From NCBI GenBank assembly GCA_965219305.1, contig OZ244725.1, forward strand, positions 682,001 through 746,000: a DNA stretch of 64,000 nucleotides. The letters are read 5' to 3'. The stretch is from DATHTS01 sp965219305 (lineage in GTDB: Bacteria > Acidobacteriota > Blastocatellia > Pyrinomonadales > Pyrinomonadaceae). A program made the position numbers and the translations under genes. The notes below the pieces were generated by a model. That model saw nothing but the letters and a program-made list of their open reading frames with translations. It did not search any database and had not been told where the DNA came from. Each line of letters opens with the position of its first letter. Positions within the stretch are counted from its first letter, which is position 1. This document shows, one piece after another, positions 8,134 to 16,046 of the stretch.

Positions 8134-8439
8134 ATGGCAAAGATTAGTAAAGTAGTAAAAAATGAAAAACGTAAAAAGATGGTCGCCGCTTACGCCGAAA
8201 AGCGCGGAGCGTTAAAAAAGATCATTAATAATCCCGAATCAACGCCGGAACAAGTTGATGAAGCGGTAATTAAACTTCAGAAAATTCCGCGTAATGCTTC
8301 ACCGATTCGTGTTCGCAACCGTTGTTCGCAGACAGGTCGTCCGCGAGGTTATTTGAGAAAGTTCGGAATTTCGAGAGTTGCACTCAGAGAATTAGCGTTG
8401 CAAGGGCAGATTCCGGGAGTTACGAAATCGAGTTGGTAA
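8134..8439 (+). CDS. rpsN: 30S ribosomal protein S14 (zinc-free form)
   Basis: The 101-residue long form of S14. It has RNRCSQTGRPRGYLRKFGISR but lacks the paired CxxC knuckles of the short zinc form. S14 is in the 30S head near S3 and S10. S4 and L36 in this window, by contrast, keep zinc-type cysteines. Confidence 0.96.
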   Translation: MAKISKVVKNEKRKKMVAAYAEKRGALKKIINNPESTPEQVDEAVIKLQKIPRNASPIRVRNRCSQTGRPRGYLRKFGISRVALRELALQGQIPGVTKSSW

Positions 8440-8481
8440 TTCGATTCGGGATTTAAGAAAAGATTTTTTTGGAGTAAAAGT

Positions 8482-8874
8482 ATGACTGATCCAGTAGCCG
8501 ATATGCTCACACGAATTCGTAACGCGATAAGCGCGGGACATACGAGTGTTGACATTCCGGGTTCAAAATTAAAGAAGGAAATTGCGCGTATTCTTGAAGA
8601 AGAAGGTTATATCAACGGATTTGTTGTAACCGGCGAAGGTTTGAAATACCAGATTCGTATTGTTTTGCGTTATGACGCTAGAGGCGAATCTTCGATCACG
8701 AAAATTTCCAGAGTTTCCAGTCCGGGAAGACGAGTTTACGTCGGTGCAAGTAAATTACCGAACGTTCTCGGCGGATATGGTATAAATATAGTTTCCACAT
8801 CAAAAGGTTTGATGAGCGGAAAACAAGCCCGCCGCGAAAGTTTGGGCGGTGAAATTTTAGCAGAAGTCTATTAA
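8482..8874 (+). CDS. rpsH: 30S ribosomal protein S8
   Basis: At 130 residues it has the start DPVADMLTRIRNA and the C-terminal GLMSGKQARRESLGGEILAEV. S8 is a central-domain 16S rRNA binder and the usual spc-operon autoregulator in enterobacteria. The TTTTTTTGGAGTAAAAGT before the ATG holds a good Shine-Dalgarno. Confidence 0.97.
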   Translation: MTDPVADMLTRIRNAISAGHTSVDIPGSKLKKEIARILEEEGYINGFVVTGEGLKYQIRIVLRYDARGESSITKISRVSSPGRRVYVGASKLPNVLGGYGINIVSTSKGLMSGKQARRESLGGEILAEVY

Positions 8875-8878
8875 TTTT

Positions 8879-8944
8879 ATAGTTTAGATTCTGGATTTTA
8901 GATTTTTATAATCAATCCAAAATCTAAACTATAAAATCTAAAAT
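8879..8944. repeat. TCCAAAA-unit repeat hairpin between rpsH and rplF
   Basis: The left arm is TAGTTTAGATTCTGGATTTT. The right arm is ATCCAAAATCTAAACTATAA plus an extra AATCTAAAA unit. The arms pair almost completely across about 20 bases with a short AT loop. The rplF ATG follows after about six bases. Confidence 0.75.
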
Positions 8945-8950
8945 GTAATT

Positions 8951-9511
8951 ATGTCGCGTGTAGGAAAAAAACCGATACAAATTCCGTCCGGTGTTGATGT
9001 CAAGATCAACGGTGACGAATTAGAAGTAAAAGGGGCGAAAGGAACGCTTAAAACGCCGATTCCGCAAGGTATTTCATTCAAGATCGAAGATAATACTTTG
9101 ACTGCGGAACGTGAAAACGACAAATTGGCGGCGTTGCACGGATTGGCGAGAGCTTTGGCAAACAATGCCGTAGTCGGAGTTACCGAAGGTTTTTCGCAGC
9201 AGATGGATGTTGTCGGAGTCGGTTACAAAGCCGATGTTCAGGGAAACAAAATTGTTTTCGCATTAGGTTATTCGCATCCGATTGAATATGTTCTGCCGCA
9301 AGGTGTCGAAGCATCGGTCGAACGTGTAAATACGAAAAGTTCTATAACTCAGTACCAGACGACTTTGACACTAAAGGGAATGGACAAACAGAAACTCGGT
9401 CAAGTCGCCGCTGAACTCCATCGTCTTAGAAAACCCGACGCTTATAAAGGAAAAGGTGTCCGTTATGCCGATAGAACTTATCGTCTGAAAGCGGGTAAAA
9501 CAGCAAAATAG
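8951..9511 (+). CDS. rplF: 50S ribosomal protein L6
   Basis: A 186-residue L6 built of the usual two repeats. It starts SRVGKKPIQIPSGV and ends with the signature RKPDAYKGKGVRYADR. L6 sits at the base of the L7/L12 stalk near the sarcin-ricin loop. Confidence 0.97.
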   Translation: MSRVGKKPIQIPSGVDVKINGDELEVKGAKGTLKTPIPQGISFKIEDNTLTAERENDKLAALHGLARALANNAVVGVTEGFSQQMDVVGVGYKADVQGNKIVFALGYSHPIEYVLPQGVEASVERVNTKSSITQYQTTLTLKGMDKQKLGQVAAELHRLRKPDAYKGKGVRYADRTYRLKAGKTAK

Positions 9512-9512
9512 T

Positions 9513-9582
9513 TTTAGATTTTATATTCTGGATTTTAGATTTTTTCTTAAATCCAAAATCCAAAATCCAAAATCCAAAATCA
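9513..9582. repeat. TCCAAAA-unit repeat hairpin between rplF and rplR
   Basis: The right arm has four perfect tandem copies of the heptamer ATCCAAA. The left arm has TTTTAGATTTTATATTCTGG and ATTTTAGATTTTTT, which pair with it. Only about four bases separate the repeats from the rplR ATG. Confidence 0.75.
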
Positions 9583-9586
9583 AGAT

Positions 9587-10003
9587 ATGGCAAGCACAAG
9601 TAGAAGCACAATCAGGCGCGGAATTCATAGTCGGATTCGCAAAAAAGTCAGTGGAACGTCGGAACGTCCGCGGTTGGCGGTTTTCCGCAGTCTGAATCAT
9701 ATTTACGCACAAGTAATTGATGACACGGTCGGAAAAACTCTGGCATCGGCTTCGACCGTCGAAGCCGATCTAAAAGCAGAAACCGGCGGTGACATCGAAG
9801 CGGCGAAAAGAGTCGGCAAAGCGATTGCCGAACGCGCACAGACGGCGGGCATTTCAGAAGTGGTTTACGACCGCGGCGGTTATGTCTATCACGGTCGCGT
9901 CAAAGCATTAATTGATGCCAGCCGCGAAGCAGGTTTGAACAAACGCGACACCGATTCGCAAACTGAAGAAAATTCTCAAGAAGAAGAAAGCAATGAAGGA
10001 TAA
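9587..10003 (+). CDS. rplR: 50S ribosomal protein L18 with acidic C-terminal tail
   Basis: The core shows RRGIHSRIRKKVSGT, ERPRLAVFRSLNHIYAQVIDD and DRGGYVYHGRVKALIDASREAG. L18 binds 5S rRNA. After the normal end near residue 118 there is an acidic tail (DSQTEENSQEEESNEG). The tail coding sequence overlaps the start of rpsE by 11 bases and supplies the purine-rich region upstream of the rpsE start. Confidence 0.95.
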   Translation: MASTSRSTIRRGIHSRIRKKVSGTSERPRLAVFRSLNHIYAQVIDDTVGKTLASASTVEADLKAETGGDIEAAKRVGKAIAERAQTAGISEVVYDRGGYVYHGRVKALIDASREAGLNKRDTDSQTEENSQEEESNEG

Positions 10004-10499
10004 TAAAAAAATCTCGGCGCAAGGATTAGACATTAAAGATCAGTTGATTTCGATCAACCGTGTTACAAAGGTCGTCAAAGGCGGTAAAAATATGTCGTTT
10101 GCGGCAATAGTCGTCGTCGGTGACGAACGCGGACACGTCGGTTTCGGAACAGGCAAAGCAAAGGAAGTTCCGAATGCGATTAAAAAAGCGGTCGAATCAG
10201 CGAAAAACAATATGATTCGTGTGCCGCTGATCGAAGGAACTTTGCCGCATCCTATGATCGGTGAATACGGCGCAGGACGTGTATTAATAAAACCGGCAAA
10301 AGAAGGAACCGGAGTTATCGCCGGCGGCGCGGTTCGTGCCGTGATGCAAATGCTCGGCGTTCACGATGTCAGAACGAAAATTCTCGGTTCGACTAACGCA
10401 CACAGCGTTTTGCAAGCGACATTTAACGGCTTGAAAAGAATGCAAGACCCGATGGAAGTTGCACGTAAACGCGGCAAAGATGTTAACGAACTACTTTAA
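9993..10499 (+). CDS. rpsE: 30S ribosomal protein S5
   Basis: A 168-residue S5 with the double-stranded-RNA-binding fold. Signatures are RVTKVVKGGKNMSFAAIVVVG, GHVGFGTGKAKEVPNAI and VRDVRTKILGSTN-like HDVRTKILGSTNAH. S5 affects decoding accuracy and mRNA entry. It overlaps the end of rplR by 11 bases, so translation is likely coupled. Confidence 0.97.
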   Translation: MKDNKKISAQGLDIKDQLISINRVTKVVKGGKNMSFAAIVVVGDERGHVGFGTGKAKEVPNAIKKAVESAKNNMIRVPLIEGTLPHPMIGEYGAGRVLIKPAKEGTGVIAGGAVRAVMQMLGVHDVRTKILGSTNAHSVLQATFNGLKRMQDPMEVARKRGKDVNELL

Positions 10500-10564
10500 A
10501 ATTACGAATTACGAATTGTAAAATCAATTTTTTAATTAATTCGTAATTTGTAATTCGTAATTAA
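10500..10564. repeat. TACGAAT-unit repeat hairpin between rpsE and rpmD
   Basis: The left arm (10501-10517) is ATTACGAATTACGAATT. The right arm (about 10536-10562) reads AATTCGTAATTTGTAATTCG and is its complement with one extra unit. It leaves about seven bases before the rpmD ATG and no Shine-Dalgarno. Confidence 0.8.
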
Positions 10565-10570
10565 AAAATA

Positions 10571-10774
10571 ATGGCAAAGCAAGAAAATACAGAAAACGGT
10601 GGAACGATAAAGATTCAATACTATAAAAGTATGATCGGTTATTCCGGCAAACAAAAACAGATGGTAAAAAGTTTGGGCATCACCAAATTGAATCAAACCA
10701 TCGAACGACCTGATAATCCGGCAATGCGCGGTGTGGTGGCGAAAATTCCGCATCTTTTGCGAATTGTTGAGTAA
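10571..10774 (+). CDS. rpmD: 50S ribosomal protein L30
   Basis: A 67-residue L30. The first ten residues are an unusual polar leader. The core follows: IKIQYYKSMIGYSGKQKQMVKSLGI with LNQTIERPDNPAMRGVVAKIPHL. L30 is not universal in bacteria, so its presence between rpsE and rplO is informative. It is flanked on both sides by repeat hairpins. Confidence 0.94.
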   Translation: MAKQENTENGGTIKIQYYKSMIGYSGKQKQMVKSLGITKLNQTIERPDNPAMRGVVAKIPHLLRIVE

Positions 10775-10782
10775 ATTTTTTA

Positions 10783-10858
10783 TTAATCGTTAATGGTTAA
10801 TAGTTAATTGATATGCTTAAATAGTGTTTGCAATTGACTATTAACCATTAACGATTAA
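10783..10858. repeat. TTAATCG-unit hairpin between rpmD and rplO (28-base stem)
   Basis: The left arm 10783-10810 and right arm 10831-10858 are complementary at 27 of 28 positions. The arm contains TTAATCGTTAATGGTTAATA, built of a 7-8 base unit. The loop is 20 bases. This is the cleanest hairpin of the family here and is long enough to act as an RNA-processing signal. It lacks a T-tract, so it is not an intrinsic terminator. Confidence 0.85.
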
Positions 10859-10875
10859 ACGAGACGAACAAGAAA

Positions 10876-11400
10876 ATGGCACTATCATTAAATAACATCG
10901 CTCCGGCAAAAGGCAGCACACACAAAAAGAAAAGAATCGGACGCGGTCCCGGTTCCGGTACGGGAAAAACTGCCGGTAAAGGACATAAAGGACAAAAATC
11001 ACGTGCGGGTTACAGCGGAAAAATTGCTTTTGAAGGCGGACAGATGCCGCTTCAAAGACGACTTCCGAAGCGCGGATTCACCAACATTTTTAAGAAAAAA
11101 TGGATTGAAATCACGCTTGCAAAACTCGAAGACAATTTTGAAAAAGGTGAAGAAATTACGCCGGAACTTTTGCACGAGCGCGGTCTGATCAAAAAATCAA
11201 AACACGATCTTGTAGTTTTGGGAAATGGCGATGTTACAAAGTCGTTTACTATTTCAGCACATCGTTTTACAAAATCCGCTCAAGAAAAGATTGAGAGCGC
11301 AGGCGGAACGGTTAATTTGATCACGACTCAAAGTTTTGCCGAAAAACGCGAAGAAATGCAAAAACAGGCAAAACAGGAAAAGAAAGCGAACAAAAAGTAG
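10876..11400 (+). CDS. rplO: 50S ribosomal protein L15
   Basis: A 174-residue L15 with the Gly-rich N terminus KRIGRGPGSGTGKTAGKGHKG, then FEGGQMPLQRRLPKRGF. The C terminus is extended by a Lys/Gln/Glu-rich helix of about 25 residues (EEMQKQAKQEKKANKK). L15 is a late assembly protein of the 50S core. Confidence 0.96.
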   Translation: MALSLNNIAPAKGSTHKKKRIGRGPGSGTGKTAGKGHKGQKSRAGYSGKIAFEGGQMPLQRRLPKRGFTNIFKKKWIEITLAKLEDNFEKGEEITPELLHERGLIKKSKHDLVVLGNGDVTKSFTISAHRFTKSAQEKIESAGGTVNLITTQSFAEKREEMQKQAKQEKKANKK

Positions 11401-11444
11401 CTTCTTAGTCCGCATAGATATTCCCGAATTCTTTCAGAGGTTTT

Positions 11445-12860
11445 ATGGATAAGTTTTTAAATGCCGTTCAAAATATGTTCAAAGTGCCGGAATTGCGTAA
11501 GCGCATTCTGTTTACTTTGGGCATACTTGCCGTTTACCGACTCGGAGCGCACATCACCGCGCCTGGAATTAATAAAGCGCAGCTTGCGAGAGTTTGGGGC
11601 GAAGTCGCCGGAACTTTGCTCGGCGTTTTAGATTTATTTTCCGGCGGAAACTTTCAGTCAATTTCGGTTCTCGCACTCGGCGTTATGCCATATATTACCG
11701 CGTCAATTATTATGCAGCTGATGCCGGTTCTATATCCTCAGATGAAGAAAATTCAAGAGGAAGGCGAAGTCGGACGGCAGAAAATTAATCAATGGACGCG
11801 CTATCTGACAGTTGTTCTTTGTGCAGTTCAGACATTTTTCGTTGCGACGTGGCTTGAGAAAAACAACGTCATTCCTAACACCTGGTGGGCGACAATGATG
11901 ATTACGATCACGCTTACGACGGGAACGATTTTCGTAATGTGGCTCGGTGAGCAAATCACCGAACGCGGTGTCGGAAATGGAATATCATTGTTGATTTTCG
12001 CGGGAATTATTATGAAACTGCCGAGCGCAGTTTCACAGGTGTCCGAAAAAGTCAGCGGCGGCGATCCCTTGCAAACACTGGGTGTTTTATTTTTAGTAGG
12101 GATAATGATTGCCGTTATAGCATTCATCGTATATATGGAATCGGCGCGGAGAAACGTGCCGATCAGTTATGCGAGCAGGCGCGTCGGAAGTCAGGTTTAT
12201 CAAGGTCAGGAAACGAGTCTTCCGCTCAAAATCAATATGAGCGGTGTTATTCCGGTTATTTTTGCTTCATCAGTTTTGGCGATGCCGCAGACAATCTTCG
12301 CGGCACTTCCGCCAGATCCGGCGAATCCGAATTCGACTTGGGCGAAAATTTACGCATTTTTTCAGCAGTTTCACGGCGGTGATCCATATTACGAATTTGT
12401 TTATATCGGCTTGATTGTGTTGTTTACATTTTTCTACATCACGATTGTTTTTAATACAGATGAAGTTGCGGACAATCTGAGAAAATCAGGCGGATTTATA
12501 CCGGGAATTCGTCCCGGCGCACAGACGGCGGATTATCTGAATACGATTATGACCAGATTGACGACAGTCGGTGCGCTTTATTTGGCATTAGTCGTTTTTA
12601 TTCCGCAACTGTTATTGAGCGGATTTAAGGTTGCGCGCTTACCTTTTGTGGGCGAAAGTATTGACGCATTTTTTACTGCAACGCCCGGACTTAGTTGGAT
12701 CCCGACGGGTATGGGTTATCAGTTTTTCTTCGGCGGAACTTCACTTTTGATTATCGTCGGAGTTGCGATGGATACGATTCAACAGATCGAAGCACAACTC
12801 GTAATGAAAAATTACGAAGGATTTCTCGGTGCGGGACGTTTACGCGGAAGACGCAATTAA
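11445..12860 (+). CDS. secY: Protein translocase subunit SecY
   Basis: A 471-residue, ten-helix channel protein. Landmarks are the N-terminal cytosolic VPELRKRILFTL, the plug region DLFSGGNFQSISVLALGVMP, and the cytosolic loop with ESARRNVPISYASR. The C-terminal NYEGFLGAGRLRGRR is also present. With SecE and SecG it forms the Sec pore. The CAGAGG six bases before the ATG acts as Shine-Dalgarno. It is in its standard place behind rplO. Confidence 0.98.
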   Translation: MDKFLNAVQNMFKVPELRKRILFTLGILAVYRLGAHITAPGINKAQLARVWGEVAGTLLGVLDLFSGGNFQSISVLALGVMPYITASIIMQLMPVLYPQMKKIQEEGEVGRQKINQWTRYLTVVLCAVQTFFVATWLEKNNVIPNTWWATMMITITLTTGTIFVMWLGEQITERGVGNGISLLIFAGIIMKLPSAVSQVSEKVSGGDPLQTLGVLFLVGIMIAVIAFIVYMESARRNVPISYASRRVGSQVYQGQETSLPLKINMSGVIPVIFASSVLAMPQTIFAALPPDPANPNSTWAKIYAFFQQFHGGDPYYEFVYIGLIVLFTFFYITIVFNTDEVADNLRKSGGFIPGIRPGAQTADYLNTIMTRLTTVGALYLALVVFIPQLLLSGFKVARLPFVGESIDAFFTATPGLSWIPTGMGYQFFFGGTSLLIIVGVAMDTIQQIEAQLVMKNYEGFLGAGRLRGRRN

Positions 12861-12924
12861 TTTGAGAAAGGGATATTTGACAGCAGTTTCTTTATAAATT
12901 TCTTTTTCTCCATATTTTTCAATT

Positions 12925-13569
12925 ATGGACAAAATTATAGTTCTCATCGGTGCGCCCGGTGCAGGAAAAGGAACACAGGCAAGGCTTTTGCAGACGCGGC
13001 GCGGAATTCCGCAAATTTCGACGGGCGATATGTTCCGCGAAATGAAAGATTTAAATACACCTCTGGCGGAAGAAATTCGTCAGATTATGTCTTCGGGAAA
13101 TTTGATTTCCGATGACTTGACATTAGAAGTGGTCAAAGAGCGCGTTTCGCGTGAAGACTGTAACGGAACATTCATTCTTGACGGTTATCCACGAACAGAA
13201 ATTCAGGCGAAACAATTAGAAGAAATTTCAGAAAAACTTGAAAAGCCGGTTCAAGCGATTTTAGTTGATGTTCCTTTAGATCATCTCGAAAAACGTATGA
13301 CCGGACGCAGAAGTTGTCCGGTTTGCGGCGAGATTTATAACATTCATTTCAAACCGCCGAAAAATGATAATGTCTGTGATTTTCATCCCGATTCCGTGTT
13401 GAAACATCGCGCCGACGATTACGAAGATAAAGTTAAAGTAAGGTTGACAACATACGAAAAAAATACAGCACCGCTAATTGATTATTACGAAAAGTCTGGA
13501 AGATTAAAACGAGTCAGCGGTGAAGGCGAAATGGAAGAAATTTACGCGGAATTAGAAGGTTTGGTTTAG
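12925..13569 (+). CDS. adk: Adenylate kinase
   Basis: A 214-residue long-form adenylate kinase (ATP + AMP = 2 ADP). It has the P-loop GAPGAGKGT (residues 9-17), the AMP-site STGDMFRE, and FILDGYPRT. The LID carries a zinc-type motif CPVCG and then CDFH about 15 residues later, so the fourth ligand is probably His or Asp in place of Cys. It follows secY by 64 bases and precedes map by 8. Confidence 0.97.
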   Translation: MDKIIVLIGAPGAGKGTQARLLQTRRGIPQISTGDMFREMKDLNTPLAEEIRQIMSSGNLISDDLTLEVVKERVSREDCNGTFILDGYPRTEIQAKQLEEISEKLEKPVQAILVDVPLDHLEKRMTGRRSCPVCGEIYNIHFKPPKNDNVCDFHPDSVLKHRADDYEDKVKVRLTTYEKNTAPLIDYYEKSGRLKRVSGEGEMEEIYAELEGLV

Positions 13570-13643
13570 ATTTACAAATGTTCCGTAAAACAAAGATCGG
13601 CGATGTTATTAGAGAATACAGCCAGATTTTTTTTGGAAAAGCA

Positions 13644-14456
13644 ATGATAATAGCAAAGTCGAAAAAAGATTTAAGTAAAATGCGTGAAGTCGGCGAACTC
13701 GTTGCCGAAGTGCGCGAGACTTTGCGGGAAATGGTCGAGCCGGGAATTACAACGCTTGAATTAAATATCGTCGCGGAAAAAATGATGCGCGATGCTGGTG
13801 CGATTCCGGCGTTTATCGGTTATGCGCCGGCAGGTTTGAGTCCATATCCTTTTGCAATTTGTGCTTCGGTGAATGAAGAAGTCGTTCACGGATTTTCAAC
13901 AGACAAAAAACTTGTCGAAGGTGATATTTTGTCAATTGATATGGCGGCAAAGTATAACGGATTTGTCGGCGACACGGCGACGACTATTCCGGTCGGCAAA
14001 ATCAGCGATGAAGCGGCAAAATTGATTAAAGTAACGGAAGAAGCATTAGCAAGGGCAATTGACCAATGCCGACCGAACAAAAGAGTAGGTGATATTGGTT
14101 GGGTTGTGCAGGAACTTGCCGAACAAAACGGTTACGGAATAGTCAGAAATTACACCGGACACGGAATCGGTCGAAGTATGCACGAAGCACCTTCGATTCC
14201 GAATTACGGTCGTCCCGGAACAAAAGAAAGAATTCGCGCTGGATTCGTGTTTGCGCTTGAGCCGATGCTGACTCTAGGTACGCACGAAACCGAGACGTTA
14301 GGTGATGGTTGGACGGTGGTAACTGCTGACAGGAAATTTGCCGCGCACGCCGAACACACAGTGGCGATAACTACTGAAGGACCTGAGATTTTAACTTTGA
14401 CCAAAAAGCAAAAAGCTGATCTTAAAGAGTCTAAAAAAGAAACTGCTTCGGCTTAA
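13644..14456 (+). CDS. map: Methionine aminopeptidase, type I
   Basis: Removes the initiator Met from nascent proteins. The family start IIAKSKKDLSKMREVGELVAEV and the five metal ligands are visible: D in SIDMAAKYNGFVGDTA (two Asp), H in GHGIGRSMHEAP, and the Glu residues in FALEPML and HAEHTVAI. An upstream ATG at 13578 would add 22 residues without family resemblance. The ATG at 13644 with TTTGGAAAAG before it gives a standard-sized protein of 270 residues plus a short acidic-basic tail. Confidence 0.95.
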   Translation: MIIAKSKKDLSKMREVGELVAEVRETLREMVEPGITTLELNIVAEKMMRDAGAIPAFIGYAPAGLSPYPFAICASVNEEVVHGFSTDKKLVEGDILSIDMAAKYNGFVGDTATTIPVGKISDEAAKLIKVTEEALARAIDQCRPNKRVGDIGWVVQELAEQNGYGIVRNYTGHGIGRSMHEAPSIPNYGRPGTKERIRAGFVFALEPMLTLGTHETETLGDGWTVVTADRKFAAHAEHTVAITTEGPEILTLTKKQKADLKESKKETASA

Positions 14457-14457
14457 C

Positions 14458-14486
14458 TTGATAAAATATCAAGTAAAAGATATAAT
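14458..14486 (+). promoter_or_regulatory. Sigma70-type promoter for infA and the alpha cluster
   Basis: The -35 TTGATA (14458-14463) and a perfect -10 TATAAT (14481-14486) are 17 bases apart. They sit just after map and about 40 bases before infA. The leader then contains a small stem (CCCGA/TCGGG, about 14497-14516) just ahead of the start codon. This would allow infA-rpmJ-rpsM-rpsK-rpsD-rpoA-rplQ to be transcribed independently of the S10/spc genes. Confidence 0.8.
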
Positions 14487-14526
14487 CATCGTTTTGCCCG
14501 ATTAAGGAAATTCGGGTGATTAAGTT

Positions 14527-14748
14527 ATGTCAAAAGAAGAAGCGATAGAAGTTATGGCGACGGTTATAGAAACGTTGCCAAATGCGCTGTTTCGGGTTGA
14601 ACTTGAAAATAATCAACACGAAGTTTTAGCACATATTTCTGGAAAAATGCGGAAGAATTTTATCCGTATTCTGCCGGGAGATAAAGTTCTGGTTGAACTT
14701 TCGCCCTACGATCTAACGCGCGGGCGGATTGTCTATCGTTACAAATAA
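14527..14748 (+). CDS. infA: Translation initiation factor IF-1
   Basis: A 73-residue OB-fold protein with the IF-1 core VIETLPNALFRVELEN and GKMRKNFIRILPGDKVLVELSPYDLTRGRI-Y. IF-1 blocks the A site during initiation. It lies directly behind a strong promoter and ahead of rpmJ, the standard order. Confidence 0.97.
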   Translation: MSKEEAIEVMATVIETLPNALFRVELENNQHEVLAHISGKMRKNFIRILPGDKVLVELSPYDLTRGRIVYRYK

Positions 14749-14766
14749 AAAGCGAGGAAAGAAATT

Positions 14767-14880
14767 ATGAAAGTTCGTCCATCAGTAAAGAAAATGTGCG
14801 ACAAGTGTAAAGTTATACATCGTAAAGGAATCGTGCGCGTGATTTGTGAAAATCCCAAGCATAAACAAAGACAAGGATAG
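14767..14880 (+). CDS. rpmJ: 50S ribosomal protein L36 (zinc-binding form)
   Basis: A 37-codon gene read directly from the sequence. It starts MKVRPSVKKMCDKCKVIHRK and ends ENPKHKQRQG. The C11-C14-C27-H32 set is the intact zinc ribbon of L36. An AGCGAGGAAAG Shine-Dalgarno lies before the ATG. It falls between infA and rpsM as expected. Confidence 0.96.
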   Translation: MKVRPSVKKMCDKCKVIHRKGIVRVICENPKHKQRQG

Positions 14881-14889
14881 AACGATTTG

Positions 14890-14957
14890 CGATTTTGGAT
14901 GTTGGATGTTGGATTTATTCCTTTAGTCCAAAATCCAAAATCCAAAATCCAAAATTA
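14890..14957. repeat. TCCAAAA-unit repeat hairpin between rpmJ and rpsM
   Basis: The left arm is GATTTTGGATGTTGGATGTT and a further GGATTTA. The right arm (about 14927-14955) is tandem AGTCCAAAATCCAAAATCC. The repeats stop about five bases before the rpsM ATG. Confidence 0.75.
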
Positions 14958-14961
14958 AATT

Positions 14962-15345
14962 ATGGCTCGAATAGCAGGAGTAGATTTACCGCCGAATAAA
15001 AGGGCGCAAATCGGTTTAACTTATATATACGGAATCGGCAAGCCGCGTGCGACAGCGATTTTGGAACAAGCGGACATCAGTATTGATACGAAACTCAAAG
15101 ATTTGAGTGAAGACGAACTGAACCAAATCCGCACGATTATTGACGAGCAAGGCGGAGTCGAAGGTGATCTGCGGAAGCGTGTGCAAATGGACATCAAGCG
15201 TTTGATGGACATCGGCTGCTATCGCGGTCTGCGTCATCGTCGCGGTCTGCCGGTTCGCGGACAACGCACCAGCACCAACGCGAGAACCAGAAAAGGTCCG
15301 CGTAAAGCCGCGGTTGCGAAGAAGAAAGCACCAGGTAAGAAATAG
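14962..15345 (+). CDS. rpsM: 30S ribosomal protein S13
   Basis: A 127-residue S13. It has ARIAGVDLPPNKRAQIGLTYI, the H2TH-like helix and RGLRHRRGLPVRGQRT with the basic C terminus. S13 contacts the P-site tRNA and bridge B1. The TATGGCTC start follows a repeat element. Confidence 0.97.
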   Translation: MARIAGVDLPPNKRAQIGLTYIYGIGKPRATAILEQADISIDTKLKDLSEDELNQIRTIIDEQGGVEGDLRKRVQMDIKRLMDIGCYRGLRHRRGLPVRGQRTSTNARTRKGPRKAAVAKKKAPGKK

Positions 15346-15350
15346 AATAC

Positions 15351-15410
15351 AGTAGTCAGTAGTCAGTAGTCAGTAAAAATTCTGACCACTGACTGCTGAC
15401 TACTGACTAC
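15351..15410. repeat. AGTAGTC-unit repeat hairpin between rpsM and rpsK
   Basis: The left arm (15351-15374) is three tandem copies of AGTAGTC. The right arm (about 15383-15410) is CTGACTACTGACTAC and related units, pairing over 22 of 23 positions. The rpsK ATG follows eight bases later with no Shine-Dalgarno. Confidence 0.8.
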
Positions 15411-15417
15411 TTTAATT

Positions 15418-15819
15418 ATGGCAAAGGCAACAAAAGGTAAAAAGAAAGTTTATAAAAAGAAAGAGAAAAGAAACATTCCTTCAGGAATAGTTTTTATTTC
15501 GGCTTCTTTTAACAACACGCTGATTTCGATTACGGATACGGAAGGCAATTTGGTTTCGCAGTCGTCTTCCGGCGCACGGGGTTTCCGTGGTTCGCGTAAA
15601 GGAACTCCGTTTGCGGCGCAGCAAGCTGCTTATGAAGCGGCGAAAAAAGCGACCGAAGTCGGAATGCGTGAAGTCGAAGTTCGCGTTAAAGGTCCGGGCG
15701 GCGGTCGTGAATCGGCAATTCGTGCATTAACGCAAGCCGGAATTCGTGTTACATCAATTCTCGATACGACACCGATTCCGCACAACGGATGCCGTCCGCC
15801 GAAACGCAGACGTGTTTGA
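15418..15819 (+). CDS. rpsK: 30S ribosomal protein S11
   Basis: A 133-residue S11 with a Lys-rich N terminus. It contains FNNTLISITDTEGN, SSGARGFRGSRKGTPFAAQ and the C-terminal DTTPIPHNGCRPPKRRRV. S11 lies on the platform near the E site. Confidence 0.97.
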   Translation: MAKATKGKKKVYKKKEKRNIPSGIVFISASFNNTLISITDTEGNLVSQSSSGARGFRGSRKGTPFAAQQAAYEAAKKATEVGMREVEVRVKGPGGGRESAIRALTQAGIRVTSILDTTPIPHNGCRPPKRRRV

Positions 15820-16046
15820 GGATTTTGGATTTTTAATCTTGAATTTTGGTTTGGTTTCAAGATTTTTAGTTCAATTTATTGAATTTTAATTTAATTATCA
15901 AAAGGACGAAGGGAAATATAAAATCCCGTAAACTTTTCCGCAAAAAATGAGAAAATGATTTTTTATTTGCGATTTCAGATTAAACAAAAATCTAAAATCT
16001 AAAATCTAATATCCAAAATCATTTTTTTGCCGAAGCAAAAAATAAT
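15820..16046. repeat. 227-base rpsK-rpsD spacer with repeat hairpins
   Basis: Three structures are visible and no gene. First, an ATTTTGGATTTTTAATCTTG inverted repeat lies at 15820-15872. Second, a run of AAATCTAAAATCTAAAATC lies at about 15988-16020 with a partner near 15967. Third, a perfect hairpin TTTTTTGC-CGAA-GCAAAAAA at 16023-16042 ends just before the rpsD ATG. This is the longest spacer in the alpha cluster and could house an S4 translational operator. Confidence 0.55.

Noticed and set aside
13578..13643. 22-residue N-terminal extension of methionine aminopeptidase
   Set aside because: No family match, while the ATG at 13644 gives the standard start with a purine-rich upstream site.
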